In this document: positions 61,415 to 64,000 of the stretch, one piece after another
Layout of the letters: every line of letters starts with the position of its first letter
Numbering within the stretch: the stretch's first letter is position 1
Origin: Acidimicrobiales bacterium
Lineage (GTDB): Bacteria; Actinomycetota; Acidimicrobiia; Acidimicrobiales; Aldehydirespiratoraceae
Assembly: GCA_029246685.1 (NCBI GenBank)
Contig: JAQWMR010000013.1
Span: 75,931-139,930, forward strand
Direction of reading: 5' to 3'
DNA length: 64,000 nt
The notes under the pieces: generated by a model
Told to the model about the DNA's origin: nothing
Database searches by the model: none
Seen by the model: only the letters and a program-made list of their open reading frames with translations
Translations under genes and position numbers: made by a program

Positions 61415-63154
61415 CTAGAGGTATTGGCCAGTTGCGACAGAGTCGATGAACTTGCCGCCGGTCTCGTCGTCGTCGGTGTGGATGAGCGTGCGGACGTAGA
61501 CGATGCGCTCGCCCTTCTTGCCCGACACCTTGGCCCAGTCATCCGGGTTGGTGGTGTTGGGCAGGTCCTCTTGCTCCTTGAACTCCTGGCGGATCGAAGC
61601 CAGCAGATCATCGCCGCGAATACCGCGGGGTCCGCCCGCGATCTCGCGCTTGATGGCGAGCTTCTTCGAGCGGCGAACGATGTTCTCGATCATGGCGCCG
61701 GACGAGAAGTCCTTGAAGTACATGACCTCTTTGTCGCCGTTCTGGTACGTGACCTCGAGGAAGCGGTTGGCTTCGTCGGCCCGGTACATCTCGCGGACGG
61801 TGTCCTCGATCATGAACTGGATGGCCTTGCCGGGGTCGCCGCCGCCCAGCGTCTCGATGACGTCTTCATCGATCGGCAGGTCGGTCGTGAGGTACCGGCT
61901 GAAGATCGCCGCCGCGGAATCCTCGTCCGGTCGCTCGATCTTGATCTTCACGTCGAGTCGGCCGGGCCGCAGGATCGCGGGGTCGATCAGGTCCTCACGG
62001 TTCGAGGCTCCGATGACGATGACGTTGCGCAGCGTCTCGACGCCATCGATCTCCGCGAGCAGCTGCGGAACGATCGTGGACTCGATGTCGGAGCTGATGC
62101 CGCTGCCCCGCGTGCGGAACAGCGATTCCATCTCGTCGAAGAATACGATGACGGGCCAGCCCTCTTCGCTCTTCTCACGTGCTCGCTGGAACACGAGTCG
62201 GATCTGGCGCTCGGTCTCACCGACGTACTTATTCAGCAGCTCCGGGCCCTTGATGTTGAGGAAGAAGCTGCGGGCCTCCTTGTCGCCAGAGACCTCCGCG
62301 ACCTTCTTGGCCAGGGAGTTCGCGACCGCCTTGGCGATCAGGGTCTTGCCACAGCCGGGCGGACCGTAGAGAAGGATGCCCTTGGGCGCAGGGAGTTCGT
62401 AGTCCTGGAACAGGGCCGCGTGAACGAACGGGAGCTCGACCGCATCGGTGATCTCCTCGATCTGGACATCGAGGCCGCCGACATCGTCGTAGCTGACGTC
62501 GGGCACCTCCTCGAGCACGAGATCCTCGACCTCGGGCCGCGGAAGCCGTTCGAGAATGACGCCCGCCCGCGGATCGATGAGCAAGGTGTCGCCGCTGCGC
62601 ATCGGGCCCTTGCGGACGTCTTCGCCGATTTCCACGACGCGTTCTTCATCGGCGCGGCCGACGATCAGCGCGCGGTCGCCACCTTCGAGTACTTCCTTCA
62701 GGGTCGCCACTTCGCCGGTGCGATCCGGGTTGCGGGCCAGGACGACGTTGAATGACTCGTTGAGAACGACTTCCTGGCCGAGCTCGAGATCGCCGGCGAG
62801 TTCGCGCTGCACGGCGACGCGCATCTTGCGGCCGCCGGCATGGACGTCGACGGTCCCGTCCTCGTTCGAGGCGAGGACCGTGCCGTAACCGGACGGCGGC
62901 TGGGTGAGCTTGTCGACCTCGTCGCGCAACGTCGAGATGTGTTCACGAGCCTCGCGCAGCGTGTAGGTGAGCTTCTCGTTCTGCGACACAGCCTTGCTGA
63001 GCTGGCCCCTTGTCTCGAGGAGACGTTCCTCGAGCGTGCGTACCCGCTTCGGGGAGTCCTGCAGCCTGCGGCGAAGCGCGCTGACCTCGTCCTCCAACTC
63101 TGCGGCGACCATCCGGAGCCGATTGATCTCGGCCTTGGCGTCCTGGTCCTCCAC
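61415..63154 (-). CDS. arc: Proteasomal AAA ATPase Arc/Mpa
   Basis: A 579-residue unfoldase that recognises pupylated proteins and feeds them to the 20S core. An N-terminal coiled coil (about 1-75) binds Pup, two OB domains follow, then a AAA module with Walker [10 protein letters not shown], Walker [11 protein letters not shown] and an arginine-finger region. It ends GQYL, the HbYX-like tail that docks on the alpha ring. GTG 63154 has a GGGAGG site 4 bases upstream; a GTG at 63196 would add 14 residues. Confidence 0.95.
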   Translation of the reverse strand: MEDQDAKAEINRLRMVAAELEDEVSALRRRLQDSPKRVRTLEERLLETRGQLSKAVSQNEKLTYTLREAREHISTLRDEVDKLTQPPSGYGTVLASNEDGTVDVHAGGRKMRVAVQRELAGDLELGQEVVLNESFNVVLARNPDRTGEVATLKEVLEGGDRALIVGRADEERVVEIGEDVRKGPMRSGDTLLIDPRAGVILERLPRPEVEDLVLEEVPDVSYDDVGGLDVQIEEITDAVELPFVHAALFQDYELPAPKGILLYGPPGCGKTLIAKAVANSLAKKVAEVSGDKEARSFFLNIKGPELLNKYVGETERQIRLVFQRAREKSEEGWPVIVFFDEMESLFRTRGSGISSDIESTIVPQLLAEIDGVETLRNVIVIGASNREDLIDPAILRPGRLDVKIKIERPDEDSAAAIFSRYLTTDLPIDEDVIETLGGGDPGKAIQFMIEDTVREMYRADEANRFLEVTYQNGDKEVMYFKDFSSGAMIENIVRRSKKLAIKREIAGGPRGIRGDDLLASIRQEFKEQEDLPNTTNPDDWAKVSGKKGERIVYVRTLIHTDDDETGGKFIDSVATGQYL

Positions 63155-63364
63155 TGGTCCTCCCGTGCTCGGCGGTTCGGTCCGGGTCGGCGTCACCCTA
63201 GACCCGGGTCTGGTCTAGTCGTCGGACGACCTCTCCAAGAGACAAGGCGTCTCACGTAACGTGGTCAGCCTCCCACGCTTCCAGGTCCAGAGGGTGGTTG
63301 ATTTCGCATCTCCCGGTTACCCAAGTCCTTCAAGCGGGGCGTTATGCTACCGACCAAGTAGGCG

Positions 63365-63378
63365 TCCCGGGCCCGGGA
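63365..63378. promoter_or_regulatory. Palindrome flanked by CCAAGTAGG direct repeats
   Basis: TCCCGGGCCCGGGA is perfectly symmetric. CCAAGTAGG occurs at 63354-63362 and again at 63383-63391, with a third CCAAGT at 63321. A TATGCT hexamer near 63343 could be a -10 element for the ferredoxin gene. The arrangement lies in the divergent region between arc and ferredoxin genes and may be a regulator binding array. Confidence 0.35.
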
Positions 63379-63432
63379 TCACCCAAGTAGGTGCGGGTAC
63401 AGCCCGCATGATCGAAGAAGGACTACACCCGC

Positions 63433-63666
63433 ATGAAGGTTTGGATCGACCAGGATCTCTGCACCGGCGACGGACTCTGCGAAGAGATCGCCCCCGACGT
63501 GTTCACCCTTCTCGATGACGGTCTCGCGTACGTGGTCGAGAACGGCAAAGTCTTCTCCGACCCCGGCGGCCCCGAGGGCCTCGCGGTCGTCAAAGAAGGC
63601 CAAGAAGAGGCCACCATCGAGTCTGCCGAGGAATGCCCCGGCGAGTGCATCTTCATCGAGGTCTGA
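63433..63666 (+). CDS. Small ferredoxin, probably [3Fe-4S]
   Basis: A 77-residue electron carrier. Cluster ligands are Cys10, Cys16 (C-TGDGL-C) and Cys68 (CPGEC), with Asp13 at the position of the second cysteine in [4Fe-4S] ferredoxins. This is the pattern of actinobacterial [3Fe-4S] ferredoxins that often serve cytochrome P450s. Cys72 is extra. No P450 gene is in the window. It diverges from arc. Confidence 0.92.
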   Translation: MKVWIDQDLCTGDGLCEEIAPDVFTLLDDGLAYVVENGKVFSDPGGPEGLAVVKEGQEEATIESAEECPGECIFIEV

Positions 63667-63729
63667 GGCAACCCTTCGGGCTGCGTGGAGTCTCGGTAGA
63701 GCTGAAACTCCCTGCGCCAATCAGTCTGT

Positions 63730-63757
63730 GAAAGCGGGGGCTCCGGCCCTCTCTTTC
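63730..63757. terminator. Possible bidirectional stem-loop between convergent genes
   Basis: GAAAG (63730-63734) pairs with CTTTC (63753-63757) and GGGC with GCCC inside, separated by a small internal loop. It lies between the stops of the ferredoxin and the protease genes. No clean T-run follows. Confidence 0.35.
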
Positions 63758-63798
63758 GCGTTCAGTCCATAACGTGCGTTCGGACGGCCAGTGCGGTC

Positions 63799-64000
63799 TC
63801 AGCAGTCGGGGATGGTGAGGTTGGGGTCCATGCCTCTGGCGACGAGGTCCTCGACCTCGCTCGTGCGCACGGCGTAGCCGACCTGGTCCGTGGCGGTGGA
63901 TGTTGCGAAGGCGACGCCCACGACTTCGCCCGAACTGTTCACCAGCGCGGCGCCGGAATCGCCGAGATCGATCTCCGCGGCAAGGAGCCAGCTACGCCGC
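63799..64000 (-). CDS. Trypsin-like serine protease, C-terminal fragment
   Basis: Only the last 67 residues are inside the window; the gene continues beyond base 64000. The fragment contains LGDSGAALVNSSGEVVGVAF, where GDSG carries the nucleophilic serine of the chymotrypsin fold, followed by YAVRTSEVEDLVARG. The pattern fits DegP/MarP-like membrane-linked proteases of actinobacteria. It converges on the ferredoxin gene. Confidence 0.8.
   Translation of the reverse strand, partial: RRSWLLAAEIDLGDSGAALVNSSGEVVGVAFATSTATDQVGYAVRTSEVEDLVARGMDPNLTIPDC

Overview
The window is a 64 kb stretch of a high-GC actinobacterial chromosome. A complete Pup-proteasome locus (arc/mpa, dop, pup, prcB, prcA, pafA, pafB, pafC) leads, after a four-gene insertion, into tat genes and a HelY helicase, the order known from Mycobacterium. 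The histidine and tryptophan genes also keep a mycobacterial-like order (hisD-C-B-H-A-F, hisI, trpE, trpC). However, hisA is of the ordinary HisA type and a separate trpF is present, so the PriA arrangement of Mycobacterium and Streptomyces is absent. I infer a deep-branching, non-mycobacterial actinobacterium, perhaps class Acidimicrobiia. That placement is inference only. No rRNA, tRNA, CRISPR array, transposase or prophage gene was seen.

Layout. 1-4.9 kb: his operon (hisD cut by the window edge). 4.9-7.3 kb: alpha/beta hydrolase, orphan GroES-type protein, amidase. 7.5-16.9 kb: hisI-trpE-ygfZ, then a two-component system, a membrane DnaJ protein and a monooxygenase-like protein, then trpC-F-B-A. 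trpC appears to start at CTG. 16.9-24.7 kb: membrane acyltransferase, flavin disulfide oxidoreductase, crotonase, HAD nucleotidase, SDR, thioesterase and hydroxyisobutyrate-dehydrogenase-type genes, plus two broken small genes. 25-27.7 kb: an MBOAT plus SGNH pair, probably for surface polysaccharide O-acetylation. 27.7-38.2 kb: AlgH/YqgE, ThiD, a SET-domain protein, RlmI, an amidohydrolase, a PLP dehydratase, a protein with RG-rich repeats, a crotonase, a GNAT and an acidic zinc-ribbon protein. 38.3-42.2 kb: a multiply broken LysM/transglycosylase gene, a duplicated ThyX protein and an M20 peptidase.

42.3-46.6 kb (minus strand) is a tightly overlapping unit tat-tatC-helY and a protein resembling only the C-terminal half of a diacylglycerol kinase. 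46.6-48.9 kb holds small proteins, a degenerate GDPD-like protein and signal peptidase I. 48.9-55.4 kb is pafC-pafB-pafA-prcA-prcB-pup-dop. 55.5-61.4 kb carries a polar amino-acid ABC transporter (binding protein, two permeases, ATPase) and a glutamate dehydrogenase, lying between dop and the proteasomal ATPase gene at 61.4-63.2 kb. A divergent ferredoxin gene and the C-terminal end of a trypsin-like protease close the window.

The proteasome, transporter and dehydrogenase genes could together form a protein-breakdown and amino-nitrogen recycling neighbourhood. A second theme is gene decay: four non-core genes carry in-frame stops or frameshifts, including one caused by an 8-bp tandem duplication, while I noticed none in the his, trp or proteasome genes.
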